Shown: positions 37,046 through 49,389, numbered from the stretch's first letter. The stretch: 64,000 nucleotides of DNA from Silurus meridionalis (GCF_014805685.1 NC_060901.1:18189405-18253404), one strand, 5' to 3'. The notes: generated from the letters alone by a model not told the origin. Numbers and translations are program-made.

Positions 37046-40000
37046 AGCTGGGGTCAATATTCCTGTGGGCTCAATAAGATATTCTAAAATAATAGTTTCA
37101 GAATGTTGGTGATGCTGAAGATCACTGAAATGGACTGGGGAACAACATGCATTGTTTTTCTTTTAGACTAGCAATAACACCACATATGGCACTGCAATAG
37201 CACTGGAATTGAGTCTCATAGCTTTGATTCCAAATACTCTATTTGTGACAGAACCAAAACAATCAAATGTGAACAATACAAATTTGCATTTCTAGAAAGG
37301 TTATTAGCTACTCCAATATTAAAGCTATATTGTAACCAAAACCGTTTAAGGAATCTTCAGCATTGCCAAAGGGGACAGAACATCTGCATTGAAATATGCA
37401 TATTTGTATTTTTCATTTTATTTTAAAATACTTTATTGGTCCCACATAAAAATTGGTATTTCTTTGCATATCCCAGGGATGTAGAAATATTGGATCAGAG
37501 TGCAGGGTAAGCCATGATATAGCTGGAGAACAGAATACAGCTGGCGATACCAGGGCTTGACCCCCCGCCTTTCCAATCAGTAACCCAGACCGGATTGGAT
37601 AATGCATGGGACATCTCGAAGCAGTCCTGTATTTGGAGACTGGCCAATTTACAAGAAAGTAAAGCTATTTGTGAATAGACAAACTATTCTCTGTCAAATG
37701 TGCTCTCAAGGCTGAGAGGCAGGGTGTCTGCTCCAGGCCTCGTTAGCCAAATTTTCTTTCACCAGCACTGCTGCACATCAGACAACAGTGGTGTAAAGTA
37801 TTTGAATAAATGTACTTTAATAGTGTACTTAAGTAATTTTTCTGGGCTAGTTTTACTGAGTATCCAAAGATAAGTAACCTTACCGCTTTACACAACTACT
37901 TTCATGATTCAATATATGTACCGTTTACTTTACTATATTTAATTGACAATGAAGGTTACCAATTACCTTTCTGCACCTCTGAAGATGTCATCTTAATGAG
38001 GTGCTCAACACTCCCCCACCACATCCGCTGCCTTTTACTGGCTGCTGGCCTAATTTTCAGTCCAAAGAGTGCTTGAATAAACTACATCCATATGCTTACA
38101 CTACATCCCTGTACTGTGCATAAACAAAGCATTAAACATGAATCCAGCTTTTATTTACTTTCTGGCTCTTAGCGGAAATGTCGAGGGAAGGCACAGTCAC
38201 GTGACTAAAAATGTGTCCTCGTTTTCTAAAGCCTTTGTTTTCACAGTCCATATTGCAATGCGAAAATAGTGTTTTCGAATTTATCCACTTTGGACTTATT
38301 TATTTACTTTAGGACTATCAAGTGCCTATTGAAAAAGGAACATTTGAATTGGAATGCCTGCCCTCAGAAGCTAAATTATATGTATCCTAAAAATGCAAAT
38401 AGGGAAGAATTTTAGAAATCAGTTCAGGCCTCAGAAATCAATTAAATTACCCTTTTTTTTTATTGCACCTATGCCTAAGTGGGAACTATTGGGTCAGAGG
38501 TGCGTTTTTATGGAGCCTGATATTGGCATGGACCTGAACCCCAATGTGGCAATCTTGCAGTGGAAAATAAGTTTTTACCCTTTGACACACTGAAATCAGG
38601 GCTACCTTTCAATGTAGTCATTCTAGAATATAAATTGTTTTGAATGGGAAGCATTATGTTAGTGGTTCCCATCACTCATGACTATTTACTGGTTTTGGGG
38701 TACCATTTCTTGGGTGTCCAGGTGCTAGGGCCTAAGACAATAATTCATAGTGTTTAAGTACAGACTATATTTTAATTTGACCATTTAAAGGGCAACTCCA
38801 GCCCATGAGGCAAATTTTGCAGGTTTGAGTTAAATGCGGTTATCAATGCAGACCATGCCAAACATATTTGTGTGCATAAACCATATGGACAGAGTGCAAG
38901 TTGTTTTTGTTTGATGTCTTGGAAAATAGTCTTTTCACTTCTATGGGCTAAATATCAGCATCCAATCCATTCAAGGCCCAGCCAGATGCAAGCTAGAAGC
39001 TAAACCAGACCTCCGGCATGGGAACATTGTAGTGGATGCTATGCTATGGGGGGGCTCTGATGGAGAAGAGCAAGGGTATAGCACGGTTCCAGCCTGGTGA
39101 TTTTGGGTCTTAGGTTCTATGTGGTGAGTTCCACCCACCATGCCAAGGGCAGGAACCCAAAGAAGAAGTGCTCATGCCTGTGGTTTGATCTAAATTGCAA
39201 AGTTTTTTTATACAGGCATGTCATTAGTGGCATGATGGTGCCAGCAGGGACATGGTCAACTCTGGGATCGGAGATGTTACAGCACCACCTGGAGCACCAA
39301 GGGTTAAGGGCCATGTTTAACAGCATGAATAGTGGAAGCTTGGCAATACCGAGGTTAAAACCCCTGACTTTCCGATCATGCTCAAGAGGCTTAACCACTG
39401 AGCTACCACTTACCCACTGGACAATGGTGTAATGGTACAATGGAAGGTATAATAATTTGGTTGTATGTAGGGAATCAGGGCAGTTTTGAGGGGCTTAACT
39501 GGTCCTCCAGTAGTTGACTTTGGAGGTAAAGAAAAAGATGTGCAACAACCAGCGGGTGACAAGGAACTGCTTAGACCACAGCATTGTAAATGACTCATTT
39601 CTTCTCTATTTTTCCTCTATAACCTCTTCATCAAAAAGAGGACAAGGTCCCATGAGAGTAAAAAATATATTTTTTTGTTTCTAATGTTTGTTTATTTTGT
39701 GGCACTGAAATGAAGCTGTTCAGCCTTTCAATTTATTGAATGAAAATAAAGGAAAAGACCTCATAACGCCTGCCACGTCACCCCTTTTTATAGCAGCCGC
39801 AGAGTGCTATGTTATTCAAACACTGCTATTTTTGGACTCGGATTTTATAATGGATGTGGATGGAGTGTAACTACACTTGAATGGATTGCTACAGTGTGCC
39901 ACAAAGTTTCATTCAGATATAAATATTAAGTGTGTTCGGTTTGTTGTATGTGGAGTTACAAAAGGTGAATACTGAACATCCACTGATCTGGCTTGTATAA

Positions 40001-40500
40001 GCAAATGGTTTTGGGTGCAGACTTATAAAGTGCTCGGTGTGCATTTTGGGAGTGAAAGACCAACTGTTCAGCCTTGAAAATAGCAATTGAGCCAAAAGCA
40101 ATACATCAGCATTAACAAGCAAATTACACTTGTATCAGTGCAGTCCGAAGGTATCCCACATAAAGATTCGTAAAGAGTCACCTGGAGAACAATGAGTCAG
40201 CAGAGTTTTTCACCAGGATCACACAGTAAATGTTTAACCCGAGAAATTAATTTCGATCTTTCCTACAGGTTATAAGTGCATCAATCTGTCCTGGAGGATT
40301 GAAGACTGGTTAGTGTTCTATGTCCCTACAAATTACATACTTGGTTCTGCAGTGTTTATAAATGGTGTAGTGAATATTTCACTAGCACAAGATCTTGAAT
40401 TCAAGATCTAATTTAAAAAGAACCATCAAATCTTTATTGAAATCTGTTTCCAGGGGTTGCAATTTTGTCTACATTGAGATTCTTGGCCAAACTTGAGCTG
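37046..40500. other. kcnmb4 intron with SINE fragments
   Basis: Unique intron DNA. A reverse SINE head (AGGCTTAACCACTGAGCTACC) lies at about 39385-39412, and ACTTTATTGGTCCCACATAA at about 37431 resembles a common fish repeat end. No exon seen. Confidence 0.45.
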
Positions 40501-40514
40501 TATTTAATAACATG

Positions 40515-40700
40515 AATTGCTGATCTGTAGGTCAAATCTCGGTTATAGACCAGAAGGTCAGGGTTTCAAGCCCCGGTATTGCCAAGCTGCAACTCTTTGT
40601 GCCCCTTGAGCAAGAGCCTTTTTTCTCAGTGCTCCAGGGGTAATGTACAGTACTGTATCATGGCTGACCCCAGTTTCCTAACATGGGATATGTGACGAAA
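40515..40700 (+). mobile_element. tRNA-derived SINE copy
   Basis: Same family as 36885: AGGGTTTCAAGCCCCGGTAT, GCCAAGCTGCAACTC, CCCCTTGAGCAAGAGCC, GTGCTCCAGGGGTAATGTAC, ATCATGGCTGACCCCAG. The tail TTCCTAACATGGGATATGTG is also typical. Confidence 0.78.
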
Positions 40701-40989
40701 CAATTTTACTGTGCAAGTACATGTTTTAAGTTTTAAGCACCTTTCTTTTTCTTTTTTTCTTGTCATGTCTGTGTATATTTTTTTTAATAGGACAAAACTC
40801 AAGGTCGACCTGGACAAAAAAGGTTTTCCTACCACTACATTAAAAGGAAAGGCAATTTATTTTTGTTGATTGGTTTAATGCTAATTAATGGTGAATTAAT
40901 AGAAAATCGTTAGAATTAAATAAGTTTTGGTCTGTAAAATGGCAATTTCCAAACGTCCAGCATTTGCATCTTCAAAACAATAGAATATA

Positions 40990-41165
40990 CACAATATGGA
41001 CAAAGGTTTGTGTACTCCTCAGCTTTAGATACTGTAGGTATGTGCTTTTTAAACACTCCATTCCACATTTTGTCCTAATAGCCTCCACTCTTATGGGTAG
41101 ATGTTCCAATAGATTTTATGCTCATTCAGCCACAAGAGCATTAGCAAAGTGTCAGGCAGGGCTCA
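40990..41165 (-). mobile_element. Nonautonomous DNA element fragment
   Basis: ATATGGACAAAGGTTTGTGT, AACACTCCATTCCACATTTT and CTCTTATGGGTAGATGTTCC mark an inverse partial copy of the 26-kb family. Confidence 0.62.
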
Positions 41166-41357
41166 CAGGCGAGAAAGAGAACTACAATCGGTTAGTCACC
41201 ATAGCGAATGACGAACAATGAATTAAAGCAGGAACATATGGATATTTGTTCACATTTTGCCACTTCTCTTGTCACCTCATTTGACCAAAGGATTATTTTA
41301 ATGAAAAAGAAAAGCACTGCAGTATCCACAATTTCTCCTATTCAAGGCGCTTTGTCT

Positions 41358-41360
41358 GTT

Positions 41361-41392
<32 letters not shown>

Positions 41393-41400
41393 ACTTTCTT
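41358..41400. repeat. (CTTT)n microsatellite
   Basis: Tetranucleotide run in the kcnmb4 intron. Confidence 0.95.
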
Positions 41401-41793
41401 AATCCTGGCAGGTGTAAATGTTGCTCACTTTACATATTAACGGTTCCAACTCTTCCAGTTTACCTGTTTGGATACCAAATACAGACTGCTGACACCTGCT
41501 GGTACAGGTAGAGGTCTGTTCTCTTATGCAAGAGCAGAACAAACATGCTAGTTGGCTGCCGCTAGGTTTGGTCCATCACTACGGATAGCTAATGTACAGC
41601 AAATCCTATGTGTTTAAGACTTAAGTCACGGCTAATTAAGTTTTTTTAGACTTATAAGAACATTGGCCTACTTTTTCTCTTGATGAATCTTCAGTACAGT
41701 TTTATTACACTCAGCAGTCTTACTATAACTTTTGCTTTTTCCCGAGACTCAGAGGAAGAGAGAAGTGTGTGTGATGAGAGTGAGATACCATAC

Positions 41794-41921
41794 CTCCTCT
41801 GGGGATTGAAGAAGCAGGTGAAGGACTGGTTACTTCCCTCTTCACTCCAGTAGTGCTGTAACCTTAGGATGTCCTCTCGCATCTTCTGGTTATCTCGCTC
41901 GCATTTGGGAACGTAAGAACA
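41794..41921 (-). CDS. kcnmb4: kcnmb4 penultimate coding exon: extracellular loop end
   Basis: Reads CSYVPKCERDNQKMREDILR and LQHYWSEEGSNQSFTCFF, ending NPQR plus two bases. This is the end of the large cysteine-rich extracellular loop of BK beta subunits (CSY-P-C, then QYW, then FTC). Joined to the last exon it gives FFNPQRRPDDV. NQS is an N-glycosylation sequon. The acceptor on the - strand is a CT tract (the GA array at 41927-41980) followed by TTTTGTAG; the donor is GAG|GTATGG. The intron to the last exon is 8611 bp. The exon or exons for TM1 and the first half of the loop were not found up to position 64000. Confidence 0.93.
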
Positions 41922-41925
41922 CTAC

Positions 41926-41926
<1 letters not shown>

Positions 41927-41979
<53 letters not shown>

Positions 41980-41988
41980 AAGAAAGAA
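41927..41988. repeat. (GA)n at the kcnmb4 acceptor
   Basis: About 27 GA units followed by GAAA units. On the gene strand this is a CT tract 4 bp before the CTTTTGTAG acceptor, so it serves as the pyrimidine tract. Confidence 0.95.
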
Positions 41989-42039
41989 TAGTAATAATAT
42001 CATCAAGGAACAGATATGAACAGGTGAAAAATTCCCTAA

Positions 42040-42565
42040 AATAAGGGTCCCCAAACTACGGTCCCACACATTTGGAAAGGCCCTCTGCTCAATGCCAGAG
42101 ACATATTTTGAATATATTTTATATATTTTCTTATCTATTTTTAACAATAAAGTTTGACTTCCAACCAAAAGTACCTTATTTAATACTAGAGGTCGAGGCA
42201 CTGATAGTTGATCGCTGGAAATCTTGTTTTTTCAGCAAAAAGCCATACCGATAGATACCGGTAGTTTTTTTATTTATTTAATAGCAAGGAAAAAAATCTC
42301 ATTATGATAGCAATAATGCATTTTTAATAGGTGATGTATCTTAAAATGTAATGCTCATTTGTCTGTAAGGTGCAAAACAAAATAATAAACTAATCTAGCA
42401 TTTGGAGGCCAAATCAATCCAGATCATCATAAAATCTCTACAATAATATTGGTAGTCACTCCAGCCCATGTACCTGTCTGTTACAGACTGACCCCCATTA
42501 AAGAAAGGTGAAAATGATGTGGCCCTCACAGAAAAAAAAAGTTAGTTGAGCCCTGTGATAAAGGG
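42040..42565. mobile_element. Probable hAT-type nonautonomous element
   Basis: Begins GGGTCCCCAAACTACGGTCC and ends GATGTGGCCCTCACAGAAAA followed by GTTAGTTGAGCCCTGTG. Such ends are typical of hAT-derived repeats in fish, but the inverted repeats are eroded and I see no clear duplication. Confidence 0.5.
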
Positions 42566-43880
42566 ATTAATCATATACCCTACATAGCTAAAATATGTCT
42601 AGAGATAAGAACACTCATATTCTTTGGTCAGTTTGTAGAGTGCTAAAAAAAACACCACAATATCCTGTTTGGAAATATGGAAATACTGACTGATGAATTG
42701 AGCCAGAAATTGTTCAAAATTGTGATCAAGTGATCAAGATGCATATGTACATAGTTTTCCTGCAATTATGTGTGTGGTAAAATGATGGCAATCTGAAATA
42801 CAGTCACCGTATTGGAATAAGGGTGTGTGATACCGCTTCGGTTTTTAAAGATCAGGGCCCTTGGGCTGAAGGGGAAAAAAAAAATACAGATATCTGATTG
42901 AGTTTGCTTCACCAGGGCAACCAGGTTACCATGGAAATCCGAGGACAGGGGCAGCATGTGAGCAAATGCGTAACTGGTGCAGGGTGCAGGCTGGGTTCAC
43001 AAAGACCTGCTTAACACTCTGAATATCATAACACACGGGCATGTGTGAGTGTGTGAAAACTAGATATGGCTAGATATAGTCCGTCTTTTAAATTCTATCC
43101 AGATTATGGATGGCAAAGAATAAAAAAGTGTTGAAACATCTTCTTATTGTGTATAAGTCTGAGTATAGTCTTGTCAATGTATTCATCAATGTATTCACCA
43201 GGCTTTATCAGAAACCTCTTCACTTCAGAGAAGAATTTTTTTTGAAGTTCAGCATCATAATGTTTGCCAATAATTGGAGAAAAGGAGCCGTTTTCGCCTT
43301 CCAGGAAAGATTCTATGTCTTTGGCATATCTGTCCTTGGTGCTAAAAGTCTAAATGTGGCAGTACATTGCTTCAAAAAGAAGGGTGTACTGAATATATAA
43401 ATATGTATAAGTGTTAAAAGAATATATTCAAGCCGATACAAAATCGCAGAGGCTGGGTGTAAAGATCACTGCTATCTAAAAAAAAAACAGTTTTGTTGAA
43501 TTGGTTTTCTCAGAAAGCTTGCTAGCTCCAGCTCAGGGTCCAGGGCTTAAGCACAATGCTTATATAAGCCAAACTACAAGATGCAAAACTCACATCACGC
43601 ATCAACTCGCATAAAATGAAAAAAAAATAAAAATACAAAGTGTGGAGAAAGACAGGATCTACTCATGATTCAAAGCATGCAAGTAAACAGGTAAAGCATG
43701 GTGGAGGTAGTATGGAGGCTTGAGGTTGCAAGGCTGCTCCTGGAACAGGCTCAGTACTGATGGAACTCATAGCTGTTAATATAAATATTACTAAATATAT
43801 TCATTTTATAAGTAATAATTATATATTTTTTAATAGATTTCATTATTTTAACATAAAAACAATTCCCTATAATTTATTGG
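42566..43880. other. kcnmb4 intron, unique
   Basis: No gene or clear repeat seen. Confidence 0.4.
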
Positions 43881-43883
43881 TCT

Positions 43884-44412
43884 ATCGTGCCAGGGCATTC
43901 TCACCCCACATCGTCACATATCGACGCTGTGGATGTTGCGTCCGCCGGCGTCCACATCCGACGCCGAGGGTACCCTCTTCGCGTCGATTTTCGACGACAG
44001 GACGGAAACCCTTCGCCGCCGACGAGATGGATGGGAGCCCCTGTGCTTCGCTTTTCAATGCAGATCGCTGTCCTATACACTTAATAATTTATTATCTATC
44101 ATAATAAGTGTATAGGACTAATTTTAAAATTTCATAAAATTCTGAAGATGACCGTAACCCTAACCCTAACCCTAACCCTAACCCAAACCCTAACCCTGAC
44201 CCTAACTCGAACCCTAACCCTAACCCAAACCCTAACCGTAACCCGCAAATGGGGTCCCGTCCATCTGCGTCGAAAAGCAACGAAGGGTTTCCGTCCCGCA
44301 CGTTGAAAAGCGGCGAAGGGGTACCCTCGGCGTCGGATGTGGACGCCGTCGGACGCAACATCCACAGCGTCGATATGTGACGATGTGGGGTGCGAATGTG
44401 TTGATCGTGCTA
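43884..44412. repeat. Inverted GC-rich arms around a telomere-like array
   Basis: Left arm about 43884-44046 and right arm about 44240-44412 are inverted copies: CATCGTCACATATCGACGCT (left, 43909) reappears as its complement at about 44366-44385, with GTGGATGTTGCGTCC, GGCGTCCACATCCGACGCC, GAGGGTACCC and GGACGGAAACCCTTCG in the same order. Arms are about 60% GC in otherwise AT-rich DNA. Between them lie a small hairpin (44071-44117) and the CCCTAA array. Confidence 0.93.
44153..44246. repeat. Interstitial telomere-like (CCCTAA)n
   Basis: About 15 units of CCCTAA with variants CCCAAA, CCCTGA, CTCGAA and CCGTAA. Matches the vertebrate telomere repeat in degenerate form, at an internal site. Confidence 0.95.
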
Positions 44413-44479
44413 TCAGCAAGCGACCGAGAAAATCAGCCAAACAAATCAGTTCTGTGGCAAATGCATAAACCAAGAGCGC

Positions 44480-44491
44480 GAGATTCGAACC
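44480..44491 (-). promoter_or_regulatory. Pol III B-box-like motif
   Basis: GGTTCGAATCTC on the - strand matches the tRNA B box (GGTTCGANTCC) at 11 of 12 positions or so. It lies 70 bp upstream of the right GC-rich arm when read on that strand, as in a SINE head. I see no convincing A box. Confidence 0.35.
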
Positions 44492-45890
44492 GCCATAAAG
44501 CAGGGGATCACTATATTATATAATTTTATATATCCTACCATCTCTCAAATCGTCTCTCATATCATATTAAATGTGGCTTTGGATCATAAACAGATCCTTT
44601 CCTTCTCCACACCTTGTTTTCTTTTTTAGAATGAGGTTAAACTTGGTGCCAGAGTGATTTATATATTTCAATCTACTGTATATTGCTATCATTATATATT
44701 GTTTTCATCTTCAAACAGTGAAGAGTAACACCTTCAGGTTGCTGGTGATATTACTGACTTGCTTTTGGGTTTTTCTTCACCAATTTTCCAAATTGTTGTA
44801 TTAGACATGCCCATTTTGAGTTTTTTTTTTCTTCAGCCTTAAAACTAGCTATTCTTAAATAGAGAGGGCTCTGGTTTTCATGTTGGTTTATCCTTTTTTA
44901 CCCACAAATTTAATCTTCGCATGCAAAACCCAGGCCTCACCCAAGAGTAGACTTTCGCAGTTATTCATTGTTTAAACAGTCAGTGATACAGGGTACACCT
45001 GAGCAATAAGTCACATGTTGATGACTTGAAAAATTGGTGGGTTTAAACAAAGTGTCATGTTCTCAGTTGTTTAACACATCTAAATATAACTTGCAGCGAG
45101 TTAAAGCTGAAATGTTACGTTATGAATATGTATTGAATTATTCCCAGATCATCTATTCTCTTAATTTTACACAATTTCTCTCAGATGCACTGCTACAAGT
45201 TGCAGCATATAGTTCATGCTGCATAAAGCTGGTCGTTTAACCAATCAGATTTTGAGTTAATGACTCCGGGGCCCTCTAGCAGGAGTCCAATAACGTCTGC
45301 ATTTTGATTGGACTGTCAGGGAGCACAATAGTCAGACCTCGACCGGCATCTGTAGCAAACTGCACAAGCTCAAAGTGCATTTACTGGTCACCAGAAGTCT
45401 AGTCCCATAATGGGACCTCTCCATGGTGCTGGAGGTGCTGGCCCAACAGCCTTTTAAGCCCCTAGGGGATATCTCCATTAAACTCCCTTAAACTCCTGTC
45501 CTTCAAGACACTGCTGACTACTGCTGACTACTGCTAACACAGTAGAAGAAATTGATTTTGGTTGAGTGACAAAATTAACTTTTCAAGAAAAACTGGACAT
45601 TATGAGGAAAGGTCGGCCAAACAGTTCAGAACATTTCAGATTTTTTGTGAGCCATTAGGGCTCATGAAATCCACAGGAAAACCGTAATGCACAGCAAAAA
45701 TGCACAGGGTCATTTTATGAGGTTAATATCGATGCTTCTGCTGGAGATGATGTATGCGGGTGGTGCAGTTGTGGCTTCAGTGAAAGGAGACTTGATGTGT
45801 GCATTGGGATTCCTGCGAGTGATTCAGTGCTCTGTTCTACTGCGTTTATCTCTAATACTGATGTCCTATTCATCATGTTCATGCATTTGT
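44492..45890. other. kcnmb4 intron, mostly unique
   Basis: No exon seen. About 45582-45628 shares wording with 56615-56660 (see findings). Confidence 0.4.
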
Positions 45891-45894
45891 CTGC

Positions 45895-46260
45895 TTGACA
45901 GGACGAGACAAACGTGTGTATCTTAAAACGACCCCTAACACATTGATGACAACTGCCTTGCTGAGGAACCTGAAGGTGAAGAAGACATGGCCAAGTATGT
46001 CTCCAGACCTGAACCCCATTGAGCACCTGTGGGGAGCCTCAAGCGGAAGGTGGAGAAGCACCATGTGTCTAACATCCAGCAGCTCTTTGGTGTCATTATT
46101 GAAGAAGTGGAAGAGGATCCCAGCAACAACCTGTGCAGCTCCGGTGGATTAAGGCAGTGCTGGATAACAATAGTACTCGCTCAAAATATTGACGCTTTGG
46201 ACATAGTTTTGGCATGTTCACTTAGGGTGTACTCACTTTGGTTGCCAGTAATTTAGACAA
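45895..46260 (+). pseudogene. Tc1-like transposase C-terminal fragment
   Basis: Encodes KTWPSMSPDLNPIEHLWG (the DPE-type motif region with the last catalytic acid) and, after a +1 frameshift near 46030, SLKRKVEKHHVSNIQQLFGV. The sequence then runs into CTTAGGGTGTACTCACTTTG, a typical Tc1-like 3' region. The first half of the gene is not recognisable. Confidence 0.85.
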
Positions 46261-47145
46261 TAATAGCTGTATTTTGAGATATTTTCAGAGAAATATATAA
46301 ATATAAAATGTAGCACAGGCAGGTTGATGATTTGTTGTTCGGCAGTAAAGCTCTGGTTATTATTTATTCACTCAAGTCATACTGTTGTTCTTCCCTGTAA
46401 CTTTTCTTGGCATATTAGAAGTAGCCATCAATAATACCGCTCTTCTGACACACGGCAGTTTCTGTTTGAATTGTTAAGATGAGCTTCATCACTCAAACTG
46501 GATCACCATCTGGGAGCTGTCTTGAGAGGCCACTAAAGCAATACGCATGAAGATAAATAGATCTACTTCAGACTGCCGCAGGGCCAAAGGTCCTAAACCA
46601 ACAAAAAACAATGTGGGCACGTGGAGTGTGTGTAGCTCGAGCCTCAGATCTCTCAAATGCGACTTTACGCCACATGAAAAACTGGCGATAGCTGCATGGT
46701 AGAAGACTAGTGTCTGGTAAAATGATGTATTTTAGGGTAGAAAGTTTCAAAAACCAAAGCACCAATCAAGGAACTATAGTAAGACGATTATATTATTATT
46801 TTATTATATGATATGACTGACACAAAACCTTGCCTGTTCATCCTGCCAGCGTCACCTACTGGTCATCAACTGGAATGACAGGCTGTGTCTCAATTAGACG
46901 ATATGGTCGAAACAGGTAAAATATTATTCCACCAAAAGTAAAAGTGCTCCTTTTAAACTTTTGCTTGAGTAAAAGTACAAAAGTATTTGTCTTGAAATGT
47001 ACTCAAGTATCCAAAGTACTCTGATTTATTATGGCTTTAATGTTCCTATTATCATTTTTGTCACGAGACAAGAAATCCTCAGTTTTTGTGAATGTGACTT
47101 TCAGCAAGTTCAGGCGAGTTCAAGTCAGGAGGTTTTTCTATCATA
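46261..47145. other. kcnmb4 intron, unique
   Basis: No gene or repeat recognised. Confidence 0.4.
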
Positions 47146-47146
47146 T

Positions 47147-47645
47147 CGTCTTCTTTTCTTTCAGCTGCTCCCATTAGGGGTCACCACAGCGAATCATCTC
47201 CCTCTCATTCACACACATGTACTCTGTCTTACTCCTACTGACTTTCATTCCCCTTCTCTCCAGCATGTACCTCCACCTCTCCAGGTTCTTCTCAACCTGC
47301 TACTTACTCTCACCACAAATCACAATATCATCCACAAACATCATAGTCCACGGAGACTCCTGTCTGACCTCGTCCGTCAACCTGTCAATCACCACTGCAA
47401 ACAGGAAAGGGCTCAGAGCCGATCCTTGATGCAGTTCAACCTCTACCTTGAACCAGTCTGTCGTTCCTACTGCACACTTCACTGCTGTCACACAGTCCTC
47501 ATACATGTCCTGTACCACACTCACATACTTCTCTGACACACCAGACTTCCTCATACAATACCACAACTCCTCTCTCCACTCTGTCGTACACTTTCTCTAA
47601 ATCCACAAGCACAATGTAACTCCTTCTGACCATTTCTATACTTCT
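47147..47645 (-). pseudogene. RTE-like LINE fragment with catalytic motif kept
   Basis: The - strand at 47566-47300 reads KYVSVVQDMYEDCVTAVKCA, then GSALSPFLFAVVIDRLTDEV, then WTMMFVDDIVICGES, so the FxDD catalytic box is present. The 3' UTR (TGGTGACCCCTAATGGGAGC) joins straight onto the middle of the reverse transcriptase at about 47198, so the thumb and C-terminal coding part is deleted. Third copy of this LINE family in the window. Confidence 0.88.
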
Positions 47646-47814
47646 CCATCAAGGTGCTTAAAGCAAATCATTTATTCCTCTCAAAATTTTCTGCTTGCTT
47701 TTTAACTGATGTTAAACTGTATGTTAGTGATAAGTAGATCCCACCAATCAAAACACGTTTAGAACAGTGTGTGTGCTCGACCCAAATAGAAATTCTTTTT
47801 AAAGTAAAGTACAT

Positions 47815-48860
47815 TTTGGTTGTAGGTACAGGTTGTATGGGGAACGTTGGTACACAGCCATTTTCAGATCTCTCCAGAGATGTTTAATCGGGTTCAGGTC
47901 TGAGCGCTGGCTGGGCTACTCAAGGTAATTCACAGAGTCGTCCCGTATCCACTCCTTTGTTATCTTAGATGTGTGCTTAGGATCGTTGTCCTGTTGGAAG
48001 ATGAACCGTTGCTCCAGTCTGAGGTCCAGAGCACTCTGAAGCAAGTTTTCATCAAGAAAGTCTCCCCACAGCATGACGCTGCCACCACCATGCTTTACTG
48101 TAGGAATGGTGTTGGCCTAGTGATGAGCGATGCCTGGTTTCCTCCAGACATGATGCTTGATATTTAGGCCAGAGAATTCAATCTTTGCTTTTTTGTTTCC
48201 AATCATGGTCTAAGAGTCCTTTAGATGACTTTTTTGGGCAAACTCTAGGTGGGCTGTCATATATCTTTTACTGAGGAGTGGCTTCTGTCTGGCCACTCTT
48301 CCACACAGGCCTGATTGGTGAAGTGCTGCAGAGATAGTTGTTCTTCTGGAATGCTCTCCTCTCTCCATAGAGAAATGCTGGATCTCTTTTAGAGCGATCA
48401 TCAGGTTCTTGGTCCCCTCCCTGTCTAAGGCCATTCTCCCACGATTGCTCAGGTTGACCTGGCGACTCCGCTCTAGGAAGAGTCCTGGTGGATCCAAACC
48501 TTTTCCATTTACATTGGCCACTGTGCTCACTAGGACCTTCAATGCTGCAAAAACCTTTCTGTCCCCTTCCACAGATCTGTGTCTCGATACAATCTTGTCT
48601 CAGAGGTCTACAGACAATTCCTTAGACTTCATGGCTTGGTTTGCTCTGACATGCAACTGTGGGACCTTCTGTAGACAGGTGTGTGCCTTTCCAACTCATG
48701 TCCCATCAACTGTATTTACCACAAGTGAACCAATTAAGATGTAGAAACACCTCAAGGATCATCAGTGGAAAATCGGATGCACCTGAGCTCAGTTTTGAGT
48801 GTCATGGAAAAAGCTTTTTTAATTTTTTACTTTTGATATAATGATAGAATCTGTATTCTG
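47815..48860 (-). pseudogene. Tc1-like transposon remnant
   Basis: On the - strand, 48572-48210 encodes the N-terminal DNA-binding half of a Tc1-like transposase (TISAALHQSGLCGRVARQKP, LLSKRYMTAHLEFAQKSHLK). Downstream on the same strand come decayed matches to the catalytic part: the + strand phrase CCACAGCATGACGCTGCCAC is the inverse of the VKHGGGS-type region. Several frameshifts; no intact gene. Confidence 0.87.
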
Positions 48861-49389
48861 TTTTGTTTTCTGGGTTGCTATTTGGATCATGTGTCACCAT
48901 CTCTCATGGCTGAATGAGTGTTGTTTATTTTAGCCCTGCTAACACAAAAGCTTGGCTTCTCTGGAAACTGAGCAGAGACTTATTTGCTTCATTCCATGCA
49001 CACTGGCTTTCAGGTTTCCCCAGTGGAACTCAAATGTGTGCGAAATACGTCTGAACCATTTCTTTCCACCGAATTCCCCTCTAAAAGATTACAATCGTCT
49101 TAAATTGTCTCAAATGAAACATCTGTTTCACCCAGGAATTTAAAGAGCATCTGATATGAAGGTCTTCATCGTGCACTAGTGTTATTCTAATGGATATGCA
49201 AATCAATACTATACTGACTGAGGATCGGTTATGAATCTTTGTAAAAAAAAAAAGGGGGGAAATGGAAAATATTGTCTTGAAAGGAAACTTACAGCATTTT
49301 AAAGCTGAAGCAGACAAGCTGAGGAAACAATCCCTGAGACATTATCCTTTACTTTTAAAAAACAAGATCAAGGAGTAGAGGTGCAGTGC

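Noticed and set aside
44153..44246. A true chromosome end
   Set aside because: The telomere-like array is short and degenerate, and ordinary sequence and an inverted arm continue on both sides.
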